From Gamarada debralockiae (Eukaryota; Ascomycota; Leotiomycetes; Helotiales; Hyphodiscaceae), in NCBI GenBank assembly GCA_002803225.1, contig NXFV01000827.1, positions 1 through 37,007 of the forward strand: DNA of 37,007 nt. The letters run 5' to 3'. The position numbers and the translations under genes are program-made. This document shows, piece after piece, positions 9,532 to 18,616 of the stretch. The first letter of the stretch is position 1; each line of letters begins with the position of its first letter. Below the pieces are notes generated by a model. That model was not told the origin of the DNA. It searched no databases and saw only the letters and a list, made by a program, of their open reading frames with translations.

Positions 9532-9715
9532 GGGGCCTTCTACTTCGTCTCAGGCCTAACAAAGGTTAATTCTCAACACTTGAACTTTACTCAAGCAGGT
9601 AATATTTCTCTGAATCCAAGAAATCCATTGGTTAAGAGCCCTTGCTAGCGTCGAATATGCTAGAATCCAATTAACCTTTGTTTCGCCGAGGGGGAAGTAG
9701 AGGCTTCGAAAGGGC
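9532..9715. repeat. Foldback or MITE-like element
   Basis: Two arms of about 37 bases, 9535-9571 and about 9669-9708, are imperfect inverted repeats of each other. The inner 14 bases, AACAAAGGTTAATT (9558-9571) and its complement (9669-9682), match perfectly; the outer parts (GCCTTCTACTTC and GAAGTAGAGGC) match with small gaps. The roughly 97-base centre has no coding sequence. I see no clear target-site duplication. Such a structure is typical of a small non-autonomous DNA transposon, though it could also be the two ends of older elements. Confidence 0.45.
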
Positions 9716-9821
9716 CTGTGCCTCACCCGTCGGAGAAATCGGTTTGTGCCTTGAATATCAGGTAGCAATCGAGATAAGATACAGTGTGTCGACGAAGGAT
9801 GCCTCTTCACTATTCAAAGCC

Positions 9822-10058
9822 ATGGCCACGCCATCAAAGATCGATCCAGCCACAGCTGTTCTCGATCGATTCGATCATTCAAACGACAAGTCCTATGCTA
9901 CCCTTTCTGGGCTTAGGTCCACATTGTGGCATCGTGACCATGGTCGTCCGTCCGTCCAACAAAAAGGTGCCAAGCAACAATACCTCCCCATCCAAGAAGA
10001 GAAAGCGCTAGTCAATTATGTGCTACAAATGTCGAAGAACGGATATGCAAATACTTAA
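9822..10058 (+). pseudogene. N-terminal fragment of a pogo/Fot1-type transposase (copy 1)
   Basis: From the ATG at 9822 the frame reads through the helix-turn-helix region of a Tc1/mariner-superfamily pogo (CENP-B-like) transposase: KSYATLSGL, then STLWHRDHGRPS, KQQYLPIQEEKALVNYVLQM and SKNGY. In intact relatives a CENP-B-type second helix-turn-helix and a DDE catalytic domain follow. Here the reading ends at about 10050, where the sequence switches to the end of an opposite-strand relative. The residue HGV-type segment before STL is altered, so copy 1 differs clearly from copy 2 and is not a recent duplicate. Confidence 0.65.
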
Positions 10059-10240
10059 TGAGGACATCCTCCTCCCACGGGGTGAGGTATTGTTGGCTCT
10101 GGGCCTTCTCTTCCATCGAGCGTCGTCCGCGAGCACGATGATGGAGTGTAGAGTGAGGGACATTTCCATGATCTGCAAGAGCACGGTATGATCGAGGCAC
10201 GCCAGGAGGCTGAAATGGCGCTTCAACGGCTGTGCTGGGC
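10048..10240 (-). pseudogene. N-terminal fragment of a pogo/Fot1-type transposase (copy 2)
   Basis: The minus strand reads PRSYRALADHGNVPHSTLHH, then RARGRRS and QQYLTPWEEDVLIKYL. This is the same N-terminal helix-turn-helix region as copy 1 but from a divergent element. Similarity extends upstream to about 10240 (a PSTAVEA segment in another frame), with a TGA in frame just before it, so the start of the gene is also broken. The similarity ends at 10048, where copy 1 ends on the other strand. The upstream side abuts the HET relic starting near 10285. Confidence 0.65.
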
Positions 10241-10284
10241 GAGATGAGTCATTCGGGGAGCAGAGTCTCTCTAATGGAGTTGGC

Positions 10285-11850
10285 GATTACTGACTCCAAA
10301 AATTTCTGCAGCGGACAGTTTAGGTCATTGCGCAAAGACGGAACCTTAGGGAGAAAGCAAGGGAAGGAAGAGTGATGTGGATTGATGCGATTTGTATCAA
10401 CCATGCTAATTAAAGAGAGCGATCTTAGCAGGTGTGTTTAATGGGCGATATCTTCTCAAACGCCGAACGCGTGGTAATTTGGCTGAAAGAAACAATGAAC
10501 CAGCCTCCACAGCTATCAGAATTCTCAAGAAAACAGCCGAAGTGCCACGTCGGAGACAGGTTGCGACTCACCACAAGCCTTTTCAATTACCCCAGAGACA
10601 AATCCGGCCTTACCACCAAAAGTTCTTCCCCCCACGCGAGATTGACGTCGACACGGATCGAGCGGAGTTAAAACTGTTTAGTGTTGGCTGGCTGATAAAA
10701 GCGCATTGGTTCAACCGGTTTTGGATATTGCAAGAGCTAGCACTTGCTAGATCCACAACTGTCCTTGTTGGAACACACGAAATTCCCTGGTCCGATCTCC
10801 GTATCGGCCTAGAGCTCATGTGGAAGAAGATAAATGTCTTTCACATGCTCAATTGGTCCCTGAACTTCGGGGAAAAGACGCGCAGCCTGCTTTTCGTTTG
10901 CCTGGAACCGAAGCCAGTACCATTGCCTATCCGCTTCCCGGGCAGTATGGCCCCCACGCTACCAATCCACCGAGATAGGATAATGTTCTTCTAGGGCTAC
11001 TTTCCCATAAGCATCCTGGCCCCTCAAAGGACCCATCGACGTCATCCCCAAATTTTAAAATCAGTCCAGCTTATACGAAGTCATATTGTAGAAGTTTATA
11101 GCGATGTCATCCGCAAGTTCATATCAATGCCACTAGATCCTCCAAGCAGGCAGGATGTTCTTGACATTAGTGGGCCAAGACAGGAGTTTGCGTGCCTTCA
11201 GAAACCTATTTTCGAGGTGGAACAGGAAGGGTTGCCTTCGGGATTCCTCCGCTATGCCACCTCTACACCGAGTTTTACAACGAGTACCTCAGCCTCACTT
11301 GGAATATAATAGGACACACTCCGGCTCGTGTTCGAGACAGAGGTGAACATACGCATCTAGTCTTGAGGGCAATGAAGATTACGACCGCGGTAGAGGTTTT
11401 CACGATGTCCGAGTTCTTGAGATCCTTGACATCGAAAGGTGACTTGCAAGATTGCTGGCAGAGGCCGAGAAGAAATTCCAAACATATCCGGGTCCTGACA
11501 TTGTTAGAGAAACATTTGCTGCAACAGTAACAGCTGGAACGGACCGAGAATCGTTTATATACACATCTGAGGCTATGGGAGAAGGCCAATACCCGCCTAC
11601 CAAGGACTTCAGCGGACCTGACCAATCCTTCACCGAAGCAGGTCTAGATGAGCTCCTTCTCTCCTGCTCAGATCCTGGTCCATTCAGCGCATTGTGGCTG
11701 GCTATCTGGCAGCATCACTGGCAGACTATAATATTTACACCTGACTGTTATTTGGTGATGGCTAGAAATACGCTTGCATCGGGGACGATGTATGGTATCT
11801 CTTTGATTCTAACAGTTAGGCGTAATGAAAACGCTACCGCTTCGGATTAG
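10285..11850 (+). pseudogene. HET-domain (heterokaryon incompatibility) pseudogene 1
   Basis: HET proteins are allorecognition factors. The relic shows, in order: LRKDG; VMWIDAICINHAN (about 10375-10410), the core HET motif; QV-x2-MGDIFSNAERVVIWL (about 10428-10485); WFNRFWILQELALA near 10700, with IPWSDL following; a segment YSDVIRKFISM near 11095; and a C-terminal part beginning VRETFAATVTAG near 11500 that includes FTPDCYLVM and, in another frame, GDDVWYLFDS near 11785. These pieces are in different frames, with at least three frameshifts and two stops close to the core motif (a TAA at about 10411 and a TAG at about 10426). The TAG sits where relatives have CAG for Gln, a C-to-T change of the kind RIP produces. 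The start is missing, cut near the transposase fragments. Confidence 0.75.
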
Positions 11851-12162
11851 TATGGACTAGTGGGTGAGTGTTATGTGAACGGGATGATGTATGGAGAGAT
11901 TCACGACAGACACAAACGTGGAGAGTTCATGGAGGAGTAGATTGATTTTATCTGATTGTATCTCTGGAGGGATGGATTTCGCAAAGAGGTATTCAGGGAG
12001 AAAATTGGAAATGGAAGAAACCAGGATTGGAGGAGTTAAAAACATGTGAATAATTAAACAACAAGCCGTTGCACAAACTATTGTTTCAAAAAAAGGGCTG
12101 CACGTTAATAGTACTCTTCAATTCAGAGCTTTGCTGATACAATGACACCCAAAACTTCACTC
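11851..12162. other. Intergenic region, about 310 bases
   Basis: It lies between the HET relic and the stop codon of the NmrA-like gene on the minus strand. No gene or repeat is apparent, and it probably includes the NmrA-like 3' untranslated region. Confidence 0.4.
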
Positions 12163-13251
12163 TCAAAGCTTCCCCTTCCTTCCATCTTCAGACAGCTTCA
12201 AAATTGGAGACAATTTGTTAGCCTGAACCCTGTCCCAAAGCGTTCCTTTGCCCTCCTCTCTGCCCTTCTTATCCTCAATCCTGAACCATTCTTCAGCACT
12301 CTTGATCCTATTCGGATGAATCTCGTCTAATAGGGCATAGTCCCTCTTCACAATCCGATGTTTCCAAACATTCCAAAATCCAGTGAAATTATCCCGCACC
12401 GACATCGTGGAAGGATCAGCGGTCTGGGCATTATACCCCGCTGGAGCTTCGGCGATTCGTTTCATTGGGCCCTTGGTCCAATAATCGTCAAGAGTGGTGT
12501 CAATATATTGAGCTGGATGACTGGTCACTTTCGCGAAGGCAGAGGCGAGTTCGGCATATGGAATGTCGGCAATAGCGACTTCGAGATCCATGCCACTGGC
12601 ACGCTCGGGATGATCGAAGAGCCAGCGAACATAGTATCCGCAGTCTTCAAGCGCTACGTGAGTGACAGCCCCATCACCTAGTGGTACACGCCAAGTCACC
12701 ACACCGTCCTCGATGGTGGGAGTCATGATTGTGAGGCTGGAGATCGCCATCTCAATATACGGGCCCGTCGTGAAGAGCGCTGCTCCCATCCTACCCCTAT
12801 TATGCTGATTCTGGAACAAGATCCACTCTCCAATTCTCCCCTTGCCATCATAATGCCCTGTTCGGAAATTCGGATCATATCCAGATTTCTTGAGGGCGAA
12901 ATCAAGGTTTCCATAGACAAAGAACTTAATTCCTTCCTCGAGAGCTAGCTCGTAGCTGCGAATAGCCCAGTACATCTCGGTCTTCTCGCCAGTGTTGAAG
13001 CCATCGATGTTGATGAATGCGCCGTCGCAGCCTTTGAATCCCTTGCGCAATGCGGCTTCATCGGCGAATGTGCCTTCGACGATCTCGACGTTGCCGAGTG
13101 CGAGGAGGGACTTGGCGCGGGAGGAGGTAGAATCACGTGTTAGGGCCCGGCAGGAATATTTCTTGTCCTTGACGAGAGCTTGAATGACCGGAATGCCTTG
13201 AGCACCTGTTCCGCCAACGATGAAAATTTTGGAAGTACGTTGAGAAGGCAT
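12163..13251 (-). CDS. NmrA-like family NAD(P)-binding protein
   Basis: Single-exon gene of 362 residues. The N-terminus KIFIVGGTGAQG (residues 8-19) is the GxxGxxG dinucleotide loop of the NmrA-like family, atypical SDRs that often sense NAD(P) or reduce small substrates and lack a standard catalytic tyrosine. Further family features are ALTRDSTSS after beta-2, VEIVEGTFAD, GAFINIDGF and FVYGNLDFAL. Length is in the normal range (300-370). I chose the ATG at 13251 because it precedes the first strand directly; the frame stays open upstream to 13341, but that part (LPFVDFINILNCQ) looks like leader. It is divergent from the EXPERA-domain gene. The substrate cannot be told from sequence. Confidence 0.88.
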   Translation of the reverse strand: MPSQRTSKIFIVGGTGAQGIPVIQALVKDKKYSCRALTRDSTSSRAKSLLALGNVEIVEGTFADEAALRKGFKGCDGAFINIDGFNTGEKTEMYWAIRSYELALEEGIKFFVYGNLDFALKKSGYDPNFRTGHYDGKGRIGEWILFQNQHNRGRMGAALFTTGPYIEMAISSLTIMTPTIEDGVVTWRVPLGDGAVTHVALEDCGYYVRWLFDHPERASGMDLEVAIADIPYAELASAFAKVTSHPAQYIDTTLDDYWTKGPMKRIAEAPAGYNAQTADPSTMSVRDNFTGFWNVWKHRIVKRDYALLDEIHPNRIKSAEEWFRIEDKKGREEGKGTLWDRVQANKLSPILKLSEDGRKGKL

Positions 13252-13993
13252 GTTTGAAGACAGTTGACAATTGAGAATGTTGATAAAATCGACGAATGGA
13301 AGAATTATGACTCGTGGGGATAACTGACAGACTTCTGACAAACGAGGGATGTTGGAGGTTTTTAACTTAGGAGGCTGCTATGTTTACTGATCATGGACCT
13401 TAATCATATTTTGGAACTCGCATGCGGGTGCGGAAACTCTGTGTTGAGTAATCTCCGCCGCGTGTAAGCGTGTTCAGAACAAATGAACTTTAGATACCAG
13501 ACCGCTCGACGATCAAACTTGTAACATTTGTCTTTCCTTCTCACGAATTGTTCACCCCTCTAAGCAAAGACGCGGGGAAGACTGGTGGTGGGGTGAGCAT
13601 CGATCAGTAATCGCGGGGTCATCTTACTGTGTAAGGCCAGAAACATCGCAACATCACTGTAGACCGAGGTCGAATTGTTTCAGGGATAATACAGTCCCAC
13701 ATATGAGACGTTTCTATCATGGCATGGTCTTTGACTTGGAAGGAAAAGGGGAAGAAGAGGTGAGATGGAAAGACCCTTCCAAATCGGGAAATTAGCTCTA
13801 TTTAAGCGAGATGGATATCCAACGTCAGCCTGGTCCTTTTCAATTCGACATCTCCAACAACACCAACAACATCATCGAGCCCAATCTTCGTGTGTGTCTC
13901 ATCCCGGCAAGACCATCTTTACCTTGTAGCTTCATCGGTTCAACGAAATTGAACGATCGTGAATATAACTTCAGATCCACCACGGCGGTCAAA
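13252..13993. other. Divergent intergenic region, about 740 bases
   Basis: This is the shared upstream region of the NmrA-like gene and the EXPERA-domain gene. A plus-strand ATG at 13811 is in frame with the EXPERA start region, but its CA-rich, family-unlike text (QFDISNNTNNIIEP) suggests a 5' leader. A possible TATA-like element, CTATTTAAGC, lies at 13797-13806. No CGG palindromes like those near 5400 were seen. Confidence 0.4.
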
Positions 13994-14885
13994 ATGGCAA
14001 CCTCGATTTTGTCGAGGAAGCGAGACCTCTTCTACATGGTCTTCTTCTGTATGGGCCTCTTATCGATGCTCAGTATGTTATCCTCCTTTCTCAATCAGTA
14101 CACAAATATGGTTTTTCTCAATCTCTCAAACAAAACGACCATCCAGGGCTCCTCACTTTTGGCATGGATCTCGCTAACGATGCGTGCCAAACAGTGGTTG
14201 ACCTTCAAGCCCTCTATCCTCCTTCAATGATACCGACTTTTATGGTCAATATCAAAGCATTCTATCTCGACACCTACAATGACCAGTTCTTTGTCCAAAC
14301 GCCGCCTTTCTTCGAATTCTTCATGTGGACCGAGGTCTTCTTTCAAGGCCCGGTCATGCTGTGGGGTATTAGTGCATTGCTTCGAGGTGAGCTGCCCCCA
14401 GAAATTATCAATCACTTCCCCGATTTATCAAGTGAACGTGAGAGTGTCAGGAATATGAACTATCCCACTTCACTCCCTTCAATCACCGAAATGCAACGAA
14501 AGATTGATATTTTGCCAATTTCCGCCTCACCTGACCCGCCCCATATCTTCTAATTGGTTCAAATTCTTTGAGTGACCCCTTGGCTGACGATTTCTATAGA
14601 TTCACCGAAGGTTCCACTGGTTCTCCTCCCGTACGCTGTTCTCATATTCGTGACCACCGGCGCATGCATGTACGAGTTCTCCTTCTGGGATGTCCCGTTA
14701 GAACAGAAGATCAGCCTGGCTACTCTTTATGGACCTTATTTGGCTATCTGTAAGCACCTCGAACACCGAGAGTCTCATTTGACGCTTACCTCTCTGAAGC
14801 TGCTTTTATGACTGTGGACATGTATCTTCGCCTCAACGACACCATCAACAAGGTTTCAAAGATTGGCGACAAGAAGGTACAGTGA
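13994..14885 (+). CDS. EXPERA-domain membrane protein (TMEM97/sigma-2 receptor or EBP-like)
   Basis: Predicted 184-residue multi-pass endoplasmic reticulum protein. Exons are 13994-14072, 14147-14386, 14600-14749 and 14800-14885, and the joined length is in frame. The protein has RKRDLFYMVFFCMGLLS (segment 1), then LYPPSMIPTFMVNIKAFYLD, an acidic YNDQFFVQTPP stretch, FMWTEVFFQGPVMLWGISALL (segment 2), SPKVPLVLLPYAVLIFVTTG (segment 3) and a last segment through YGPYLAI. The layout matches EXPERA proteins of the TMEM97 type, which bind or isomerise sterols or traffic cholesterol; which of these applies here is unknown. The C-terminus is lysine-rich (IGDKKVQ), like an ER-retention tail. The intron 14387-14599 is unusually long (213 nt) and stays open for over 50 codons if retained. 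Confidence 0.8.
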
Positions 14886-15378
14886 TGTGGCTGAATTTCA
14901 AATCAAATCCTGTACGTTGGGGCTTGTAACGTATCAATTTAATCATTCATTGATCGTGAGAGATCGTCAAAGTTGACATCCACATCGCCGTCTATCACGT
15001 GATATAAAACTTTGTTCCATCCACGCTGTTTGCCAGAGAGTACTGTCCTAGCACTCAAGGAAGCGCTAGGTTCTGTGCTGGGATGAGATTTTCCGGCGGA
15101 GGAACTCGCGGACGTATTGCTGGCCGAGGGACTGCCATCGGACGATTCCCTGCTTGGAGAACAGCTGGCTGTGGGGCAGTCGGCTGTGTAGCCAGCGTGT
15201 CTTGGGGTGTATCCGCGAATTTGTACCACGGCCAGTTTTCCTGCGGGAGCTGGACTGCCCAATTGAACACAAGAACTTGGTTTCCGCTCTCTGGGGCAAT
15301 CAGAAACCATACCTTGGATCTGATGATGCAAGACCAACAGGTACTATTGTCTCAGGTATGACAACCCCAGGTAGTGCC
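14886..15378. other. Intergenic stretch with low-complexity minus-strand frames
   Basis: Overlapping minus-strand frames encode Pro/Ala/Gln/Ser-rich text (for example PTAPQPAVLQAGNRP) and, in another frame, an acidic end (DGDVDVNFDDLSRSMND). They sit downstream of the kinase relic and may be its decayed C-terminal extension. An ATCACGTGAT palindrome (14994-15003) is present. No complete gene can be supported. Confidence 0.35.
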
Positions 15379-15392
15379 TCATCCTGCTCTGC

Positions 15393-15852
15393 CTAAGTCA
15401 ACCGAGGCCAGCCAAGACGAAGCAATGGAGGCCGCCCTTCCACAAAGTTTGTCGGACCGCCGATGTTGCGATTTGCATTTATTTGATTGAAAGTTTGTAG
15501 AGCTAAAGTCGTATAACCTATATATATCTTGAGCATGGGGGCGGACGCTTGGGTTGAACGCAAGACAGGCATGGCTAAGCTCAATCAAGTGTTTGCTATA
15601 TGGAGCCCATCTAAGACTGCGGCCAAATGATATAAACTCACCCGTAGCTTGAATGATTGTTGGAGTTATGGTCTTGGAAGTTTGTAGTAGCATGAGCCTT
15701 TGATTGTTCTGGTCCGCTTTATAGCTCTGGATTTCTGTTCCCCTTCCCGACATTATACGGAACGTGACCGCTTCCAGTGCCCATACCTTTGAGGGAGCTC
15801 CAATCTGACCCCTTTCCTGATGGCTGCTGTACAATTGTTCCCGGAGAATCAT
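15393..15852 (-). pseudogene. C-terminal part of a fungal protein-kinase-like gene, broken
   Basis: The minus strand reads APSKVWALEAVTFRIMSGRG, which recalls subdomain IX (SKxDVWALGAV), and later YSKHLIELSHACLAFNPSVRPHAQDIYR, the subdomain XI pattern CL-x-P-x2-RP. After about 15525 the frame shifts; another frame (LALQTFNQINANRNIGG) continues the end to a stop at 15393. The ATP-binding lobe, the catalytic loop and the DFG motif are not found upstream. The text therefore looks like a remnant of a once larger kinase gene. An alternative, that splicing hides an intact gene, is less likely because of the missing lobe. Confidence 0.5.
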
Positions 15853-16180
15853 TAACTGTTATTCTTGAGGTTACAGTCATCTTACTGGTATTATGAATTT
15901 GGTGTCAACCCGGTCGAAGGTGAGAGGTAGAACAACTCTCAAGTCTACATTCAAGACACCGTTTCCAAAGGCTTATGAACTCTTTCTGCATTTCAGCACT
16001 TCTGAGCCATTAGAAGGACTATAATTTATTATGGAGGACGAGGGTTAGGGGAGGACAGGGTTGGGATTTATCTGTATATGCCCCTCCTCTGTCTGGCTTC
16101 AAGCACTCTCTCCAAAGACTTCCTTCTCTATCATCGTCCTCTCACTATCTCTCACAAATCATACCCAAAGGTCAAATCAA
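15853..16180. other. Leader and promoter of the small secreted protein gene
   Basis: A TATAATTTATTATGG stretch (16020-16034) lies about 150 bases before the ATG at 16181, followed by a CT-rich leader. No other feature is apparent. Confidence 0.35.
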
Positions 16181-16502
16181 ATGGACTCATTCTCAACCCT
16201 TCCCAAGATGAAATTAATCCTCCTTGCACCCCTGGCGATCTCGTCCGTCGTCACCGCCTCCATTTTCTGTGATAGTGACCCTAACTTGAGCACTAACCGC
16301 AACGACTATTGCGATAGTGCATGTGAGGCCCAAAGAGGCCCAGGGAATGTTCAATGTGGAGGCTCATACGTATGCTTTAAACACATCAACACGTAGGAAT
16401 TCCACTACTAATATCAATAAATAGTGGGGTGACAAAATATTTGGATGGCGTGCTTTCGGCGATGGGACGGGAGATTGTGTATGTGAATGTTCTGAGGACT
16501 AA
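16181..16502 (+). CDS. Small secreted cysteine-rich protein, two exons
   Basis: Predicted 88-residue precursor. Exons are 16181-16369 and 16425-16502. The 55-nt intron has a GTATGC donor, a CTAAT-type branch site and an AATAG acceptor. Exon 1 encodes a signal peptide (KLILLAPLAISSVVTA, with cleavage likely at or near TA-S) and four cysteines. Exon 2 adds WGDKIFGWRAFGDG and a Cys-rich end GDCVCECSED, for seven cysteines in a mature chain of about 60 residues. Without splicing the frame would stop ten codons into the intron at HINT. The size, secretion signal and cysteine content fit a candidate effector or antimicrobial-type protein; I do not recognise the family. The first ATG (16181) and the one at 16208 (MKLILL) are both plausible, the latter giving a more typical signal peptide. 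Confidence 0.65.
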
Positions 16503-16669
16503 TGGTGTGGGCAGGATGTAAAGTTATTCTGGGAGGATAGCTAGTCCTGACAGGAATTCTAGTAGCTCAAGCTCAATGCACCAATTCCATTGAATTGTTT
16601 GTTACCATCCGTTGTAAAACATTTTGATGGGCCAAGAATCTGTGTGGTATTGACCAACAATATATCCGT

Positions 16670-18601
16670 TCATAACCTCCTCCCACAAAACCACCCTTCA
16701 ACCCCCCTCGCAAACCTAACACACTGTCGATCAATCCCCCTCCAAAACAAGTCCGCAGCCCACACCACCAAAACCCCATTTAAAACAGCAGCGACGAAAA
16801 ACGCCTTCCCGTATCTCCAGCTATCCTCTCCTGCCCCAACCCCGCCAATTCCCAACCCAGCTTCAACCGCATCACGATTAAATATCACACCTTCTCCATA
16901 AGAGCCTTGGATACCCCAGCCGAGGATATCTCTTACCGGCTCCATCCCTCCCATTGATTCCTCACCAGCCCCCACTCTTTCCAACCCGGCACCGATGTTA
17001 GGGTCGACCCAAGGTCCATAATTAACACCACCAGTCCAGCGCCGCTGCAAATGCGTACTCAAACTAAAGACGACCATCCCATGCACTATATATAAACTAT
17101 AACTTATATCCCCCAAATACTGCGCCAGTCTACTCTCAAATGGTCTCTGTGCCCTCCTCGAATTAGACATACACCAAATGAGTAAAACGGAACCTACGGA
17201 GAGGATGAAGAATTCGGGTCCGTTCCATAGCTCTACATACGGAGTTGGTATGAAGGCAGGGAGAGATTGGTAGAAGGAGCCGTGGTTGGGTTGTGGAGGC
17301 TCGGGTTCAGATAGTGTTGAGGGGTCAGAAGAGGGGGAAAAAGGGAGGGTTGTGAGGTCGGAGTTGGGCGTAGATGCGGGTCCGATTGGTGTGTCGCCGG
17401 TGAAGGAGAGGAGGTAGAGTGATAGGAATAGAGCGAGAAGATTGAGCGTTGGTTTTAAGTTCCTGAAAGGGCGGAGGAGGAAGCGGAGGGATGGCGAGAA
17501 GATCGAAGTCAATCCGAATCTCGATCTCCTGTCCATATGCTCTGGAGTCGAGAACGGCAGGTTCTCGTTTCCATCGCAGTTGAGGAGGGTGGCCTCCGCA
17601 AGGAACACACCTCCAAGAAAGAGGAAGACATCCCACCTTCCCCACTGCAGAACCCAGAATCCCAATCCGGCTACGATAACTAGTCGGATGTTGGTTCGTA
17701 CGGAGCTGAGACCGAGAAGAGTAATGAACACGACGAAGCTTCCGAAGAACTCCACGGGAATAGTCCACAAATGCCCGTTATAAGCTGGACTATACGGACT
17801 CTGCAAATTAATCTCCCTGAACGGGAAAACGAGTTCAGCCGTACAATCAACCCAATGGCCAACCTGTTCTCCCCAGGTGTCAAAACTCGGAGGAAGGGTG
17901 GCAGTTTGTGCTGGGACATTCAAATAGTACCCATTCCCTGCAATTATCATAGAGAAAAACGTCCCTGCGATGATAGGGAAGTACAGCCGCATGCCTCTCC
18001 TCAACACAGCAGATGATAGGACAGCAGCAAGGCCAGCATGATTGGAAGCGTGGATGAGTTGCAAGGGCTTAGAAGACAACACATATCCGCTGATAACAAA
18101 AAACACGCCCACACTGGCCCTCCCCGAATACACCAATCTCACGATCGGCAATTGTAACAACCAGTAATTCTCCGCCGAGCTGCCGTATCCGAATTTCAGG
18201 TTCTCGAACCAAGGCACCATGAAATGATCTATGAAGACAATAAAAGCTGCGACGCCACGCAGGCCATCGAGATAGGATGTTGAATGTAGCTTTCGGGGTT
18301 GATTGGAGTGCCGGAGGAAGGAAGGGATGAGTGGGTGGAGAAGAGCGGAGAGGATGCGGAGGCATAGCCCGAGAAGTCCGCGGGGTGTGAGTGGGGTTTT
18401 GCGCCAGTGTGGACGCCGTGGGGGTTCGAGGGGAATTTCGCGAGTGCTGATTAAGAGAGGTGGTTTGAAGGAGGCGGTTGAGGAGGGGGAGGAGGGTGGA
18501 GAGGCGAGCGTTGAGGATGAGGATGCGAAGGAGTGGAGAGAGGAGATGGAGTGGTTGTGTGAGTGGAGGACTTGGGGAGTCCAGTCTGCGTTTGAAGTCA
18601 T
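16670..18601 (-). CDS. Acyltransferase-3 family integral membrane protein
   Basis: Single-exon gene of 643 residues. The acyltransferase_3 (OafA/YrhL/NRF-6-like) domain starts with SYLDGLRGVAAFIVFIDHF, where the Arg and the His of the LRG-x-H pattern are the family's key residues, followed by SVGVFFVISGYVLS. About ten hydrophobic segments follow, among them GLGFWVLQWGRWDVFLFLGG and RLAQYLGDISYSLYIVHGMV, the latter typical for the family's late S-x-YLxH motif. Family members transfer acyl groups to sugars, sterols or other acceptors at membranes; the substrate here is unknown. The first 90 residues are Ser/Pro-rich and lack homology. I took MTSNADW at 18601; an ATG five codons earlier (18616) is also in frame. 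Confidence 0.87.
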   Translation of the reverse strand: MTSNADWTPQVLHSHNHSISSLHSFASSSSTLASPPSSPSSTASFKPPLLISTREIPLEPPRRPHWRKTPLTPRGLLGLCLRILSALLHPLIPSFLRHSNQPRKLHSTSYLDGLRGVAAFIVFIDHFMVPWFENLKFGYGSSAENYWLLQLPIVRLVYSGRASVGVFFVISGYVLSSKPLQLIHASNHAGLAAVLSSAVLRRGMRLYFPIIAGTFFSMIIAGNGYYLNVPAQTATLPPSFDTWGEQVGHWVDCTAELVFPFREINLQSPYSPAYNGHLWTIPVEFFGSFVVFITLLGLSSVRTNIRLVIVAGLGFWVLQWGRWDVFLFLGGVFLAEATLLNCDGNENLPFSTPEHMDRRSRFGLTSIFSPSLRFLLRPFRNLKPTLNLLALFLSLYLLSFTGDTPIGPASTPNSDLTTLPFSPSSDPSTLSEPEPPQPNHGSFYQSLPAFIPTPYVELWNGPEFFILSVGSVLLIWCMSNSRRAQRPFESRLAQYLGDISYSLYIVHGMVVFSLSTHLQRRWTGGVNYGPWVDPNIGAGLERVGAGEESMGGMEPVRDILGWGIQGSYGEGVIFNRDAVEAGLGIGGVGAGEDSWRYGKAFFVAAVLNGVLVVWAADLFWRGIDRQCVRFARGVEGWFCGRRL

Positions 18602-18616
18602 GGTGGAAGCTGGCAA

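Noticed and set aside
13811..13993. N-terminal extension of the EXPERA protein from the ATG at 13811
   Set aside because: The added 61 residues look like leader sequence; the family starts close to RKRDLFY.
17325..17768. 147-codon minus-strand frame inside the acyltransferase gene
   Set aside because: Shadow of the 643-residue membrane protein in another phase; no domain.
12163..18601. A secondary-metabolite cluster around the NmrA-like gene and the acyltransferase
   Set aside because: No polyketide synthase, non-ribosomal peptide synthetase, terpene synthase or transporter is present in the window.
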